Positions 51,308 to 60,212 are shown, counted from the stretch's first letter. The stretch is DNA of 64,000 bases from Faecalispora anaeroviscerum (GCF_947568225.1 NZ_CANOOQ010000001.1:1612001-1676000); one strand, 5' to 3'. Notes: generated from the sequence alone by a model not told the origin. Translations and numbers: made by a program.

Positions 51308-52036
51308 TTAAATTTTGTTAATTTTCACCTGACCGAACACCTCGCCAATTGGGTCATTGATCATCAGTGCCGCGTTTTGATCCGCGGGCGTTGAGGAGCG
51401 GTTGATCACAGCCAAACGGCTGCCGTCAAAATAATGGATCAGCCCGGCGGCCGGGTACACAGCCAGCGAGGTTCCGCCGATGATCAGCATATCTGCTTTA
51501 CGAATCGCCCCGACCGCACCATTGATTACGTCCTGATTAAGGCCTTCCTCATACAGCACAACATCGGGCTTGATCGTGCCACCGCAGGTGCAGGTGGGAA
51601 CGCCTTCACTGTGCAGCATGAATTCAGCATCGTACTCTTTCCGGCATTTCTGGCAATAGTTGCGGTGAACGGAGCCGTGCAGCTCGTACACCCGCTTGCT
51701 GCCCGCCTTCTGGTGCAGGCCGTCAATATTCTGGGTCACAACAGCCAAAAGCTTGCCCGCCTGCTCCAGCTCCGCCAGCTTACGGTGAGCCGCATTCGGC
51801 TTCGCATCCAAAAACAGCATCTTTTTTCGGTAGAAGTCAAAAAACTCCGCTGCGTGATGCACATAAAAGCTGTGGCTCAGCATTTCCTCCGGCGGATAGC
51901 GAAACGACTGGTGGTACAGGCCGTCTACGCTGCGAAAATCAGGAATCCCGCTTTCTGTGGATACACCCGCTCCGCCAAAAAACACGATCCTGCTGCTTTC
52001 GTCTATCATCTGCTGAAACTGCTCCATCTTTGTCAT
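51308..52036 (-). CDS. cobB: NAD-dependent protein deacylase, Sir2 family
   Basis: A 242-residue sirtuin. NAD-binding GAGVSTESGIPDFRSVDGL, catalytic TQNIDGLHQKAGSKRVYELHGS, and a four-cysteine zinc ribbon (NYCQKCRKEY ... CTCGGTIKPDVVLYEEGL). It removes acyl groups from protein lysines using NAD+. Compact single-domain form, as is standard for Firmicutes. It is a lone gene before the tRNA-Pro. Confidence 0.95.
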   Translation of the reverse strand: MTKMEQFQQMIDESSRIVFFGGAGVSTESGIPDFRSVDGLYHQSFRYPPEEMLSHSFYVHHAAEFFDFYRKKMLFLDAKPNAAHRKLAELEQAGKLLAVVTQNIDGLHQKAGSKRVYELHGSVHRNYCQKCRKEYDAEFMLHSEGVPTCTCGGTIKPDVVLYEEGLNQDVINGAVGAIRKADMLIIGGTSLAVYPAAGLIHYFDGSRLAVINRSSTPADQNAALMINDPIGEVFGQVKINKI

Positions 52037-52212
52037 TCAGATTCCTCCCGTCATCCATTCACTTTTCTATATCCTTATCTTAGCCCGGAAGAAGCTGAAA
52101 ATCAAGCATCTTCCCATTCGCACGAAACCGGAAGCTACAAAAAAATCGTAATTTCTCAAAAAAAGGATTGCGTTTTGCCTGTAAGTATGATAAAATAATC
52201 AACGTTGCAAAT

Positions 52213-52288
52213 CCGGGTGTGGCGCAGTTGGTAGCGCGCTTGACTGGGGGTCAAGAGGCCGTGAGTTCAAGTCTCGCCACTCGGACCA
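52213..52288 (+). tRNA. tRNA-Pro (anticodon GGG)
   Basis: A full cloverleaf: acceptor arms CCGGGTG (52213-52219) and CACTCGG (52278-52284, G-T pair allowed), D-loop AGTTGGTAGC, anticodon stem CTTGA/TCAAG with loop CTGGGGG (anticodon GGG), T-loop GTTCAAGTC, and encoded CCA (52286-52288). Confidence 0.95.
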
Positions 52289-52304
52289 GCTTTTATAAAG
52301 AAAG

Positions 52305-52350
52305 AACCGCATTAGACAGCCATTTACTGGCTATTTGATGCGGTTTTTCT
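52305..52350 (+). terminator. Terminator downstream of tRNA-Pro (possible attL flank)
   Basis: AACCGCAT (52305-52312) pairs with ATGCGGTT (52338-52345), with an inner AGCCA/TGGCT pair and TTTTTCTTTT tail. Similar hairpins recur at 60078 and 61112. Confidence 0.8.
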
Positions 52351-52415
52351 TTTGCTTTAAAATTGGTGGGAATTGTCCTGAATTCGGGGGCGTTGCTACG
52401 GGGTTACTACGGATT

Positions 52416-53460
52416 TTAAGAGAGTTTTTCAATCGATTTTGAAAGTTTTTCAGCCGATTGGAGGATATAGCTTTCAATTTCCACACTAAAATCCGAGTGC
52501 CCCATCAAGGTAATGAAATCTTCTTCCTGTTCACCGGCGGCGCTCATTCGTGTAGCAAAGGTTCGTCTGGTTGCGTGCGGCGTCAGCTTTCGTACCCCGA
52601 TTTCTTCCAACGCCGCATAGAAACATTTTTCACGAAAACTTTTTGCCGTATACGGCTTTCTGTCCGGTCGGCAGAAAATAGTATTTCCGTCTTTGCTCAA
52701 CCACTCGTCCAAGATCGGCTTTACTTTATGATGCACTGACACAACCTTGTTTTTACAGGCATCGGTCTTAATGCCACCATACAGGGCGCACACGCCGTTC
52801 TTTTCGTGGACGCTCTTTATTGAGCATGAGAAACTCGGTGATTCGTAGACCGGTATAGCATATCAAATAGACGCAATCGGCAAACGGTATCTTCCCCACC
52901 GCATTTTCTATTTTTTTCAATTCCAGATCGGTGAAACAATCTTTGACCGATCCGCCCTTTTTCGGCAGCACCAGAAATTCTGCGTAATTCTTATTGATAA
53001 TATCGTTTTGCATTGCGTATTTGTACAGAAGCCCCATCAAAACCTTAATGTCATGCAGAGCGGAATACGACATGGGCGGCAGCATCACCGGCTGACCGTC
53101 TTTTTCGATGGGCTCCCATTTTTTATTCAGCTTGGGGCGTTCGCTCTGTAAGGCGTCTATAATTTTTTGTATCTGCGCGGTACACAGCTCTCGAAATATT
53201 TCTTGATGCAGCGGAACCAGCTTGGCAAATGCCGCCCGATAGCTGTCCTCTAACTGCTTTGATTTATCTTTCAGGCCGATCGGCTGCCATTCGTCATAAA
53301 GCTGTTGCAAGGTTATATTGAGCTTTGTCGTCGGGTTGCGCCGGTAGTCCTCAAGCGCGTCTTTCGCCTCCTGCGCTGTGGCATAATGACCGGATGTGAG
53401 CGCAAAGCGAGTCGTTACCGGTATGCGAGATGTGGCCCACAGCGTTACTGTAAAAAACAC
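52416..53460 (-). pseudogene. Tyrosine integrase, frameshifted and 5'-fused
   Basis: Two overlapping minus-strand frames encode one tyrosine recombinase. The upstream frame (53460 to about 52810) holds the SAM-like core-binding part and the box I arginine (CYTGLRITEFLML). The downstream frame holds GVCALYGGIKTDACKNKVVS, box II KLTPHATRRTFATRM and GHSDFSVEIESYI with the nucleophile tyrosine. They join by a one-base shift near 52809-52822. The first ~40 codons do not look like an integrase N-terminus and probably come from a deletion that fused it to the divergent tail gene. Adjacent to tRNA-Pro, its likely att site. Confidence 0.85.
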
Positions 53461-53800
53461 GCCGGTTGGGGTTTATCCTGATACGGTGTCATTTGTTACC
53501 AGCACCGGCAAGCAGGTCACTTTTAAGGTATCCCACAAGCAAGGTGGCACTTTCCGGCGTGGCTGGACACGGAGTCGCACTAAAAAAGTTGGTAAAATGT
53601 GGGAATCAGGCCTGTTTAATAATACCGAATACGGCGTTTTTGTAAATAACGGTCACCGCGTTGTAAATAAGGACGGTGTCACTGTTGGCTATGTAAAAGG
53701 TGAGCGGATGCTTGAACAAGGCATCGACGCTGCCCGTCGGCAGAGTGAAACCCTGTTTAGGCAGGAAATCGCCCGCGTAAAGCAGAAAGGGGGCTGGTGA
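53396..53800 (+). CDS. HK97 gp10-like tail-component protein, 5' end altered
   Basis: A 134-residue frame whose main part (KMWESGLFNNTEYGVFVNNG, HRVVNKDGVTVGYVKGERML, then RQSETLFRQEIARVKQKGGW) fits the HK97 gp10/tail-completion family, small proteins at the neck of phage tails. Its first ~25 codons overlap the integrase pseudogene on the other strand and probably derive from the deletion junction, so the native N-terminus is lost. It overlaps the next gene by four bases. Confidence 0.65.
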   Translation: MSAKRVVTGMRDVAHSVTVKNTPVGVYPDTVSFVTSTGKQVTFKVSHKQGGTFRRGWTRSRTKKVGKMWESGLFNNTEYGVFVNNGHRVVNKDGVTVGYVKGERMLEQGIDAARRQSETLFRQEIARVKQKGGW

Positions 53801-54300
53801 GGGAGCTGCTCGAAAATATCACTATCCCGCAATCGCTTGCGAACAGTATCGATGCGGGAACGCTCACAATCTCCGATCACCTGCTGCTGGCCGCCGCGCA
53901 GTTCACCGCTGCTTTGTTTCCCGCCGCTGAGACCTATATCGGCTCCCAGCAACAGGCCGTAGAGGCCCCGGTGCTTTTCGTGGATTACTATTCGTTGACC
54001 AACCAAAAGCGGCTTGCGCCTACATCTGAGTATGAGTTTGGGCTTGAGATTACCTATGTACCTGCTGACAGCCTCGACCGACGCGAGCTGCAGAACGCTA
54101 TATTCTTGATTCAGCAGAATCTTGACCGACTGGAAAGCGATATAGGCGCGTTCCGCTGCTTTTCCAAGGATTCGGACATTACGGACGGTCTGGCGCACAT
54201 TACCGGAATTGTGAACGTGTGGGAAACAGAAGCACCGGACGGCCCGATTATCGAGCACGCAGACCAAAATATTACACAGCAAGGAGCTGATGAAAATTGA
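53797..54300 (+). CDS. Phage tail terminator-like protein
   Basis: A 167-residue protein in the position of a contractile-tail terminator (after gp10-like, before sheath). Segments EAPVLFVDYYSLTNQKRLAP and YEFGLEITYVPADSLDRREL fit the DUF6838/tail-terminator type of proteins. It would cap the tail tube and sheath. It overlaps both neighbours by four bases, as in a phage module. It reads through, although the module is defective. Confidence 0.6.
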   Translation: MRELLENITIPQSLANSIDAGTLTISDHLLLAAAQFTAALFPAAETYIGSQQQAVEAPVLFVDYYSLTNQKRLAPTSEYEFGLEITYVPADSLDRRELQNAIFLIQQNLDRLESDIGAFRCFSKDSDITDGLAHITGIVNVWETEAPDGPIIEHADQNITQQGADEN

Positions 54301-55558
54301 TTACAAGCATCCTGCCCGGCACGACCGTTGAACTCAAAGCCGGGGACCGTGACGCTGAATTGAGCGTGACCGGCGTTGTTGCAATGGCCCTGCCCCTTGA
54401 CTGGGGCGATCAGGTTACGGTTATCAATAAGGGCGACAGCACCCTTTACTCGTTGGGCTATCGGATAAGCAACGCCGCGCTGAAACTCGTGAATGAGGTT
54501 ATGAATGGCGCAGAGCAGCTGATTCTGTACCGGCTCAATACAGCGGGTGTCAAAGCGACCGGCACGGTAGCGGAAAACGTAACAGCAGAGGCGGTATTCC
54601 CCGGTGTGCGCGGAAACGCTCTGTCGATAACTGTGGCGGCCAGCGGCGAAAAATGGCTGGTTACAACCTACCTTGACGCCGTGGAAGTCGATTCCCAGCT
54701 GATTGCCACCATCGCAGATTTTACGTCGTATTATGTGGCGCTGGCTGGAACCGGCACACTGGCAGCTGCTACGGTTAACCTGACCGGCGGCACAAACGGC
54801 ACGGCAGAGGCCGATTATACCGGCTTTTTTGCAGAACTGGAAAAGCACGAATACAACGTAGTCTGCAGCACAGACGCGACTCGCGCGACGGAAGTCGTTG
54901 CCTTTGTGCGGGAGCAGAACGCCAGCAAGAGGTATGTACAGGGCGTCGTTACAGGAATCCACCCCAACTATGAAAATGTCTATGTGTGCAGCTCCACCGG
55001 CGGCGTGACTGCTGACTATGAGCTGACAGCCGCGGAAGCTGGTGCCACATTGGCCGGCCTAATCGCGCAGGCAGGGGTAGAAAACAGCCTGACCTATCAT
55101 CGCGGCATTACCGGCTGGACAGACGTCACACCGAAGCTGACCCGTGAGCAGCAGATAGGCAAGACACAGGCGAGGCACTGTTCGTGCTGCTGTATGGCTC
55201 TCCTGCAGTGCAGTACGATATTAACAGCCTGACGACTTTCACCGATGAGGCGCCGAAGGATTTCGGTAAGGGTCTGGTGATGCGCACGCTGATGAAATAC
55301 CAGGGCGACCTGCAAAAGCTGCTTGATACTCGCTGTGTCGGTAAAATCCGCAATAGCACCGAGGGCCGTGCTCAGATCAAGGCGATGGTATTTGAGATGA
55401 CCGCGCAGAGCTATCTTGCGCTGGGGTACATTGAAGATTTTTCTGCGGATGACATTACCGTGACGGCCGGTACGGAACGTGATGCTGTGAACGTGGGTGT
55501 CGGTATTTTGGTAGCGGACACGGTAGACAAAATCTATGTCACCGTGACAGCGCTGTAA
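54297..55558 (+). pseudogene. Phage tail sheath protein, frameshifted
   Basis: Two frames together give a contractile-phage tail sheath (Mu/P2-like). The first frame (54297 onward) runs through SILPGTTVELKAGDRDAELS, YRLNTAGVKATGTVAENVTA and VYVCSSTGGVTADYELTAAE. The second (to 55558) continues from VLLYGSPAVQYDINSLTTFT to DKIYVTVTAL. The shift is near 55175; losing one G from an expected CAG GCG GAG GCA reading explains it. The gene is dead or needs a frameshift. A sheath implies a contractile (myovirus) tail. Confidence 0.8.
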
Positions 55559-55572
55559 GGAGGGGATAAGCC

Positions 55573-56013
55573 TTGGCAAAAACAAAACTGCAGGACATGT
55601 TCTCCGGTCATGATGGAGAGGCGTACATTCGGCTGAACGGCTCCATTGTTTCGGCGTTTAAGATTTCTAAAATCAATGCACACATAGAAGCGATCGTTGA
55701 GAATCGGCGGTTCCTGAACGAAGTGATGGAACAAAACGCTCTGCGTGGTCTCAAAGGCGCCGGGGATATGACGTATTACAATACCACACCGGCCTTTATT
55801 CGTGCGATGCGCAACTATAAGAACGGTGGTGCCGTTCCGGATATTTCTTTGCAGTTCCACTCGGACTCTGACAGTTCCGAGTACGACCGTATTGGGGTCA
55901 CGCTGTCTGGCGTGATTCTTGCAAACGTAGGCTTTGGAGCGCTGGACGACAGCAGCGACGATGCGCAGACTATCGACACATCGTTCACTTTCAACGATTT
56001 CGACCTGGCATAA
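55573..56013 (+). CDS. Phage tail tube protein (XkdM-like)
   Basis: A 146-residue protein of the XkdM/DUF2001 tail-tube family: SGHDGEAYIRLNGSIVSAFK, NAHIEAIVENRRFLNEVMEQ and TLSGVILANVGFGALDDSSD. It forms the inner tube under the sheath. Starts with TTG 55573 after AAGGAGGGG. Frame is intact, although the upstream sheath gene is broken. Confidence 0.85.
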   Translation: MAKTKLQDMFSGHDGEAYIRLNGSIVSAFKISKINAHIEAIVENRRFLNEVMEQNALRGLKGAGDMTYYNTTPAFIRAMRNYKNGGAVPDISLQFHSDSDSSEYDRIGVTLSGVILANVGFGALDDSSDDAQTIDTSFTFNDFDLA

Positions 56014-56025
56014 GGAGGATATTTC

Positions 56026-56570
56026 ATGGATAAGACTTTAATGCAGTTTTTACACCCGGAACGCAAACCGGACGCAAAGTTCAAGCTTGACCCGTTTGGT
56101 GATGCAGAATTTGAAATGCGCGTATTGGGCGCAGACGAAATGGCGAGTATCTCAGCGGAGGTGCAAACCAAGGGTCTGAAAGGCGTCGAGGCGCTGTACC
56201 CGGCAGTCGCTGCCAGTTTGGTTACACCCAACCTGCGCAGCGCGGATCTGCTGGACGCACTGTCTGAGCGCGAGGGCCGCAAAATTTTGTCCCCGGTGGA
56301 TGCTCTGAAAGCGATCTTCACCGGGGACGAAGTCGCCGCGCTTATCGGCATTTATAATGACCACGCTGACGTTACAATCAATTTTGAGGAAAAGGTAAAA
56401 GAAGCAAAAAACTGATTAGGCAGGGCGGGGACGGGTTTTATTTTTGGGCTCACCTCGCCCTGCAAAATCATAACCTTTTGCCGCATGAGTTTATGGCGCT
56501 GCCAGTGCACGAGCGCGCACTGATTGTGGCGAGTGACTCGATCGTCAGTGATGAAATGAAAAAGAAATAG
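56026..56570 (+). CDS. Phage tail assembly chaperone with -1 frameshift extension (XkdN / G-GT type)
   Basis: The first frame is a 129-residue tail assembly chaperone (FLHPERKPDAKFKLDPFGDA, ADEMASISAEVQTKGLKGVE) ending at TGA 56413-56415. A slippery heptamer AAAAAAC (56406-56412), read in zero frame as A AAA AAC, precedes the stop directly. In the -1 frame the protein continues KLIRQGGDGFYFWAHLALQN ... IVSDEMKKK to TAG at 56568-56570. This is the conserved G/GT tail-chaperone frameshift seen in many long-tailed phages. It is probable, not proven here, that a small share of product is the long form. Confidence 0.75.
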
Positions 56571-56593
56571 CGGCAGGGGTTAACCTGCCGCTT
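56569..56593. terminator. Terminator at the end of the tail fragment
   Basis: AGCGGCAGG (56569-56577) pairs with CCTGCCGCT (56584-56592). It serves both the tail module and the convergent zinc-ribbon gene. Confidence 0.6.
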
Positions 56594-56595
56594 GA

Positions 56596-57630
56596 TTAAT
56601 TTCTTGGATAATTCGGATCACTTGCAGCGTCATAGGTATAAACAATTACCTCCTTTTGATTTGCTAGCCTGGGGGAACAATAATACTGTCCATCGATACA
56701 CACGACATCGCCTTGTGCTATATACGTCAATAGCGTTTCTAAGTCATCTGTGCTGTATTTTATCCACCCTGAATAATCCTGATTGTTACCACTTTGCCCT
56801 TTTGAGGGTTGAGCTTGCGAAGGCGTCGCTGAGGCGGAAGGCTTACTGGGGGTAGATTGCTTTCCCTCTTCATACATTATGGTTACGACCTTGTCCGAAT
56901 TCTGCTGGAATATTGAATTCCCCTCCGCTACCCCGAATTCTTGAACCCCTAATCTGGTAGCACATCCAGCACTGTCTACTTCATCTAATATATTGGATGA
57001 TACAATTTTATTCAATTCCACGTACAAAGGAAAATAGGACTCGTTGTTCATTATGATACTAACAGTGAAAGGCTCTGAGACTGTTTGACCTTTGGCATTT
57101 TTGTATGAGACAGTCCCGCCGCCTGTTAGTATTGCGTTATCTGCAACCCAACTTGATTTATCATGAGTGAAATTTGCAGTATCAGGGTTTTTCAAAAGCC
57201 TTTTAATTGTACCTTCAAATTGCCATTGCGCTTGATTTTCAAACACATCTTCTATTTGCTGCTGTCTCGGAGATAATGCCGGTTCAGAAGAAACGGCTGT
57301 TTGAGCGACGCTGACTGCAGCTGTTGCAGTTGAAATGCTGCCAGCATCTTCTGGCGAAGATGCTGAAACGGCCCAAATGCACAATACGATAGCGGAAATA
57401 AAAAAACCTGCAGCAAATTTGAATGATCGATTTTTTATTTTTTCGCTTTCAGCTTCAGTTACCGCTTGTACCTCTTTGCCTCCTTGATATTCAGGTGTAT
57501 AAAATTCGCCAGGTTGAGGTGAAGCACGATTTTGATTACGACCAGCATTGTCAGTTATAACCTCGTCGCCACAATTCGAGCAGAATTTGCTATTCTCTGG
57601 GATTTGTTCCCCGCAGTTTTTGCAATACAA
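56596..57630 (-). CDS. Zinc-ribbon membrane protein
   Basis: A 344-residue protein with an N-terminal zinc ribbon (YCKNCGEQIPENSKFCSNCG), one central membrane segment (FKFAAGFFISAIVLCIWAVS) and a large probably extracytoplasmic domain. A Pro/Ser/Gln-rich linker follows, and the tail has YSGWIKYSTDDLETLLTYIA. The TTG start at 57630 follows AGGGG. Such zinc-ribbon, single-span proteins are common in Clostridia and function is unknown. It is cargo of the decayed element or adjacent host DNA. Confidence 0.75.
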   Translation of the reverse strand: MYCKNCGEQIPENSKFCSNCGDEVITDNAGRNQNRASPQPGEFYTPEYQGGKEVQAVTEAESEKIKNRSFKFAAGFFISAIVLCIWAVSASSPEDAGSISTATAAVSVAQTAVSSEPALSPRQQQIEDVFENQAQWQFEGTIKRLLKNPDTANFTHDKSSWVADNAILTGGGTVSYKNAKGQTVSEPFTVSIIMNNESYFPLYVELNKIVSSNILDEVDSAGCATRLGVQEFGVAEGNSIFQQNSDKVVTIMYEEGKQSTPSKPSASATPSQAQPSKGQSGNNQDYSGWIKYSTDDLETLLTYIAQGDVVCIDGQYYCSPRLANQKEVIVYTYDAASDPNYPRN

Positions 57631-57735
57631 CTATACCCCTCCAATGATTGTTTTATCATTAAGAAATTATAATGGTATGGGAAAACCTTGCTTGTAATGC
57701 ACCTTGTTCCTGCACAAACAGGTTCGGGTAGTTTT

Positions 57736-58614
57736 TTATTTCAGAGCGATTTTCGCCCGGGATAGCTTCAGATATTGACCGTTCTCGATCGTTAAATACT
57801 GCTCGTTGCTTACCGTGCCATTGCCGATGATGCTTGCGAATTGGTGAGAACTGCTATTCGCCAACTCATAATACCCTGAAATGGTATCGGTCGGGAAAAT
57901 CTTATACTCGCCCGCCGGAATATCAATACCGACCCGGTACATGCCGTCTGTCAAATAGCCCGAGGATTTATCCAGCGCCGGAGCTTTATCAATGCTGTAA
58001 ATCTTTGCACGGGAAACATTCAGGTATTGCTCGTCAGAAACCGTCACGATGGAGCGGCCATTGAAATTATCGTTAGAAATAATAGACTCAAATTTTCCGT
58101 CTGAACTGCTGCTCACTTGAAAATATGCGGAAATAGAATCTGTCTGAATCAGAGCGTATTCACCCGCCGGAATGTCTGTTCCGACCTTATACACCCCACT
58201 TGCATAGCTTGTGTCAGAGGATATCACAGCGACGGAGCGGCCAGCAACGCCCCCTTGCTTCACACCTTTTTTCACATTGACCTGAATAGAGGCATGTGTA
58301 CCGTTTATATCGGCAACAACATATGTTGTACCCTCTTTCAGAGCGGTGATCCGATATTTACCGTTCCCCATGGAGGTTAGTGTTACAACGCTCCCATTGC
58401 GGGAATCTGAAACTTTCACGTCGGATTGAGAGAGGCCGGGGCCGGCAACGACCGCCTTGAAGTCATAAATGTTTCCGGGGGCCATTGAGTAGCTCTTGGT
58501 ATCCAGAGTCAAGGTTCTTTCGGTCGTTTGAGCAAAGGCGCTCATTGACCATGAGACTGCAAGAATCAGGGCGGGCAAAAAAGATGCGATTAATTTAGAA
58601 TTTCTTTTTTTCAT
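57736..58614 (-). CDS. Secreted protein with Ig-like domain and repeated beta modules
   Basis: A 292-residue secreted protein with a signal peptide (LIASFLPALILAVSWSMSAFA). Residues ~30-120 (LDTKSYSMAPGNIYDFKAVV ... GNGKYRITALKEGTTYVVAD) match the last domain of the large surface protein at 25392-28580. Two or three repeats of ~55 residues follow (GVYKVGTDIPAGEYALIQTD, GMYRVGIDIPAGEYKIFPTD). These fit a beta-sandwich surface protein. Start ATG 58614 follows GGGAG; an in-frame extension to 58647 has no site. Function unknown. Confidence 0.75.
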   Translation of the reverse strand: MKKRNSKLIASFLPALILAVSWSMSAFAQTTERTLTLDTKSYSMAPGNIYDFKAVVAGPGLSQSDVKVSDSRNGSVVTLTSMGNGKYRITALKEGTTYVVADINGTHASIQVNVKKGVKQGGVAGRSVAVISSDTSYASGVYKVGTDIPAGEYALIQTDSISAYFQVSSSSDGKFESIISNDNFNGRSIVTVSDEQYLNVSRAKIYSIDKAPALDKSSGYLTDGMYRVGIDIPAGEYKIFPTDTISGYYELANSSSHQFASIIGNGTVSNEQYLTIENGQYLKLSRAKIALK

Positions 58615-58690
58615 ACAACATCTCCCTTCCTTGACAACATTTACCAATCTTGTAATGAATAAGGAGAGTGCTTCTCAACTTTGCTGATCT

Positions 58691-58730
58691 GCCCTTTACA
58701 CTATTTGCAGTGGTGTAAAGGGCTTTTTTA
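58691..58730 (+). terminator. Orphan plus-strand terminator
   Basis: GCCCTTTACAC (58691-58701) pairs with GTGTAAAGGGC (58713-58723), followed by TTTTTT on plus. No plus-strand gene lies near it; a relic or the end of an unseen transcript. Confidence 0.6.
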
Positions 58731-58754
58731 TGCCATTTTTCTCTGTCGCGCAAT

Positions 58755-59309
58755 TTAAAAGTGGTTTATCCAAGTTACGAAAGCATCAACATAGCTTTTC
58801 AGAAACGATTTAGTGTTTTCAGAAGTAATTTTACCATCTGCCCCTAAAACGTTCGTTACGTTTCCTATATACGCTTCTGGCTGCTGCATGGTGTAGATAT
58901 TTAAAAACACTAAAGATTGACGTAAGTGGTGATTTGCTCCGAAAGCGCTTATATTTCCTGGGGATACGCTAATAACCGCACCGGGTTTTGCATCCCAAAC
59001 GCTTTTCCCATAAGGGCGAGAGCCAACATCAAGCGCGTTTTTCAATGCCGCAGGTACAGAACGGTTATACTCTGGCGTTACAAATAGGAAAGCGTCTAAC
59101 TTACCGACTTCATGTCTGAATTTCTCCCAAGAGGCGGGCGGCGTGGAATTGTCGTCAAAGTCTTGGTTATATAGTTCGAGGTTTCCAATATCGATAATTT
59201 GTGCAGTAAATCCCTCTGGAAAAAGATCGATAACGTTTTGAGCTATCTTCTTGCTGAAAGAGTCTTTTCTAAGACTTCCTACGAACACACCAATTGTTTT
59301 TTCACTCAT
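58755..59309 (-). CDS. NADPH-dependent FMN reductase family protein
   Basis: A 184-residue flavodoxin-fold oxidoreductase. FMN phosphate loop GSLRKDSFSKKIAQ, the DDNSTPPASWEKFRH block and the VTPEYNRSVPAALKNALDVG motif with GKSVWDAKPGAVISVSPGNI. It reduces FMN, azo dyes or quinones with NAD(P)H; the actual substrate is unknown. Start ATG 59309 follows AGGGTG. A single-gene unit in the element region. Confidence 0.9.
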   Translation of the reverse strand: MSEKTIGVFVGSLRKDSFSKKIAQNVIDLFPEGFTAQIIDIGNLELYNQDFDDNSTPPASWEKFRHEVGKLDAFLFVTPEYNRSVPAALKNALDVGSRPYGKSVWDAKPGAVISVSPGNISAFGANHHLRQSLVFLNIYTMQQPEAYIGNVTNVLGADGKITSENTKSFLKSYVDAFVTWINHF

Positions 59310-59437
59310 ATTGAATCACCCTTTCAAAATTAATTATTTACATTATATCCCATTATTTTTCATTTGGAAAGAAGTGATTTCAACAAAACACTCCATTTAT
59401 AACCCAATCACGATCGAATGCGAAAGTATGATGGTAC

Positions 59438-59701
59438 TTGACGGTCAACGAAGTGAAAGAACTGCTAAAGATTTACTACGACATTCCCCAGATGATTGAT
59501 GAGGAGTTCGCCACCATCCGGCACTGCGAAGAAATGAAAAGCACAATAAATCTGCCGTCCGTCAACCTCTCAGGGCTGCCGGGCGGCAAAGGCGTGCCAA
59601 GGGACCGCACGGCCAACAATGGCGCTGGCGGACCAGGCAAAGTATTACATGATGAGAGCATGAACTATTACAAAAGTCCATTGTTTATGAATCTCCGTTA
59701 A
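59438..59701 (+). pseudogene. Remnant of a phage late regulator (sigma-like / ArpU-type)
   Basis: The open frame begins MTVNEVKELLKIYYDIPQMI, the typical opening of small phage sigma-like or ArpU/DUF1492-type regulators. After about codon 58 the frame changes: a reading shifted by one base gives MALADQAKYYMMRA then stop, which continues the family pattern (DRTANN to MALADQAKYY). So the gene is frameshifted near 59620 and truncated. ATG 59438 is a plausible start, but the protein is not functional. Confidence 0.6.
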
Positions 59702-59759
59702 TGACGTTGGGCGCCCTATGAGGCGTCCTTTTTGATACCCATTTTTAGGAAGTGACAGC

Positions 59760-59817
59760 CTGACCGACAAACAGAAGCACGTTCATCAGGAATGTCTTAA
59801 CAACAAAGGCCGGGTTT
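59760..59817 (+). pseudogene. Remnant of a phage terminase small subunit 5' end
   Basis: CTG ACC GAC AAA CAG AAG CAC GTT (LTDKQKHVHQECLNNKGR) matches the usual start of terminase small subunits, MTDKQK..., with CTG in place of ATG. It runs into a terminator within 20 codons, so only the first part survives. Located just after the late-regulator remnant, the normal phage order. Confidence 0.45.
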
Positions 59818-59834
59818 ATTCCCCGGCCTTTCTC
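59805..59834. terminator. Terminator at the phage fragment end / after the small minus-strand gene
   Basis: AAAGGCCGGG (59805-59814) pairs with CCCGGCCTTT (59822-59831). Usable from both sides. Confidence 0.75.
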
Positions 59835-60023
59835 CTATTCTTTATAAAATACAGTATATAAGGTTTGGAGTTGATCCCCCGCTGAATATCCTTCAGGGCA
59901 GGCAACTATGTTAATAATATTTTCTTCTCCTATCTTGTTTAAAAAATTCTCAAACTCTTCTATTTGTTTATTTCTTCCTAAAGACCATTTGGGGTTGAGA
60001 CAAAACTTTGCGATTTTTATCAT
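59835..60023 (-). CDS. Small hypothetical protein
   Basis: A 62-residue soluble protein (MIKIAKFCLNPKWSLGRNKQ, then EFENFLNKIGEENIINIVAC). The layout suggests a small adaptor or regulator; the family is unknown to me. I start at ATG 60023, eight bases after GGAG; an in-frame GTG at 60032 is an alternative. It lies in the element region between two terminators. Confidence 0.6.
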   Translation of the reverse strand: MIKIAKFCLNPKWSLGRNKQIEEFENFLNKIGEENIINIVACPEGYSAGDQLQTLYTVFYKE

Positions 60024-60068
60024 TCTCTTCACTCCTTTTTTTCATATTAACACAATTGGAAAATAGAT

Positions 60069-60124
60069 CCAGCTTTTAAACCGCATGAATACTGAAAAAA
60101 ATCAGTGTTCATGCGGTTTTTCTT
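60069..60124. terminator. Terminator flanked by a tRNA-3'-like sequence (possible att remnant)
   Basis: CCAGCTTTTA (60069-60078) is identical to 52286-52295 just at the tRNA-Pro end. AAACCGCATGAA (60078-60089) pairs with TTCATGCGGTTT (60108-60119), with T-rich tail. Looks like a copy of the tRNA 3' flank. Confidence 0.55.
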
Positions 60125-60188
60125 TATTTAAGCTTGAACTTAATCAAGATTTTACACTTTTAAGAGGACTAAGGGCATACAATAAAAT

Positions 60189-60212
60189 CCCCGCCGGCAA
60201 AAGTCAGCGGGG
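60189..60212 (-). terminator. Terminator of the small minus-strand remnant
   Basis: CCCCGC (60189-60194) pairs with GCGGGG (60207-60212); read on minus it is followed by ATTTTATT. Confidence 0.6.
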
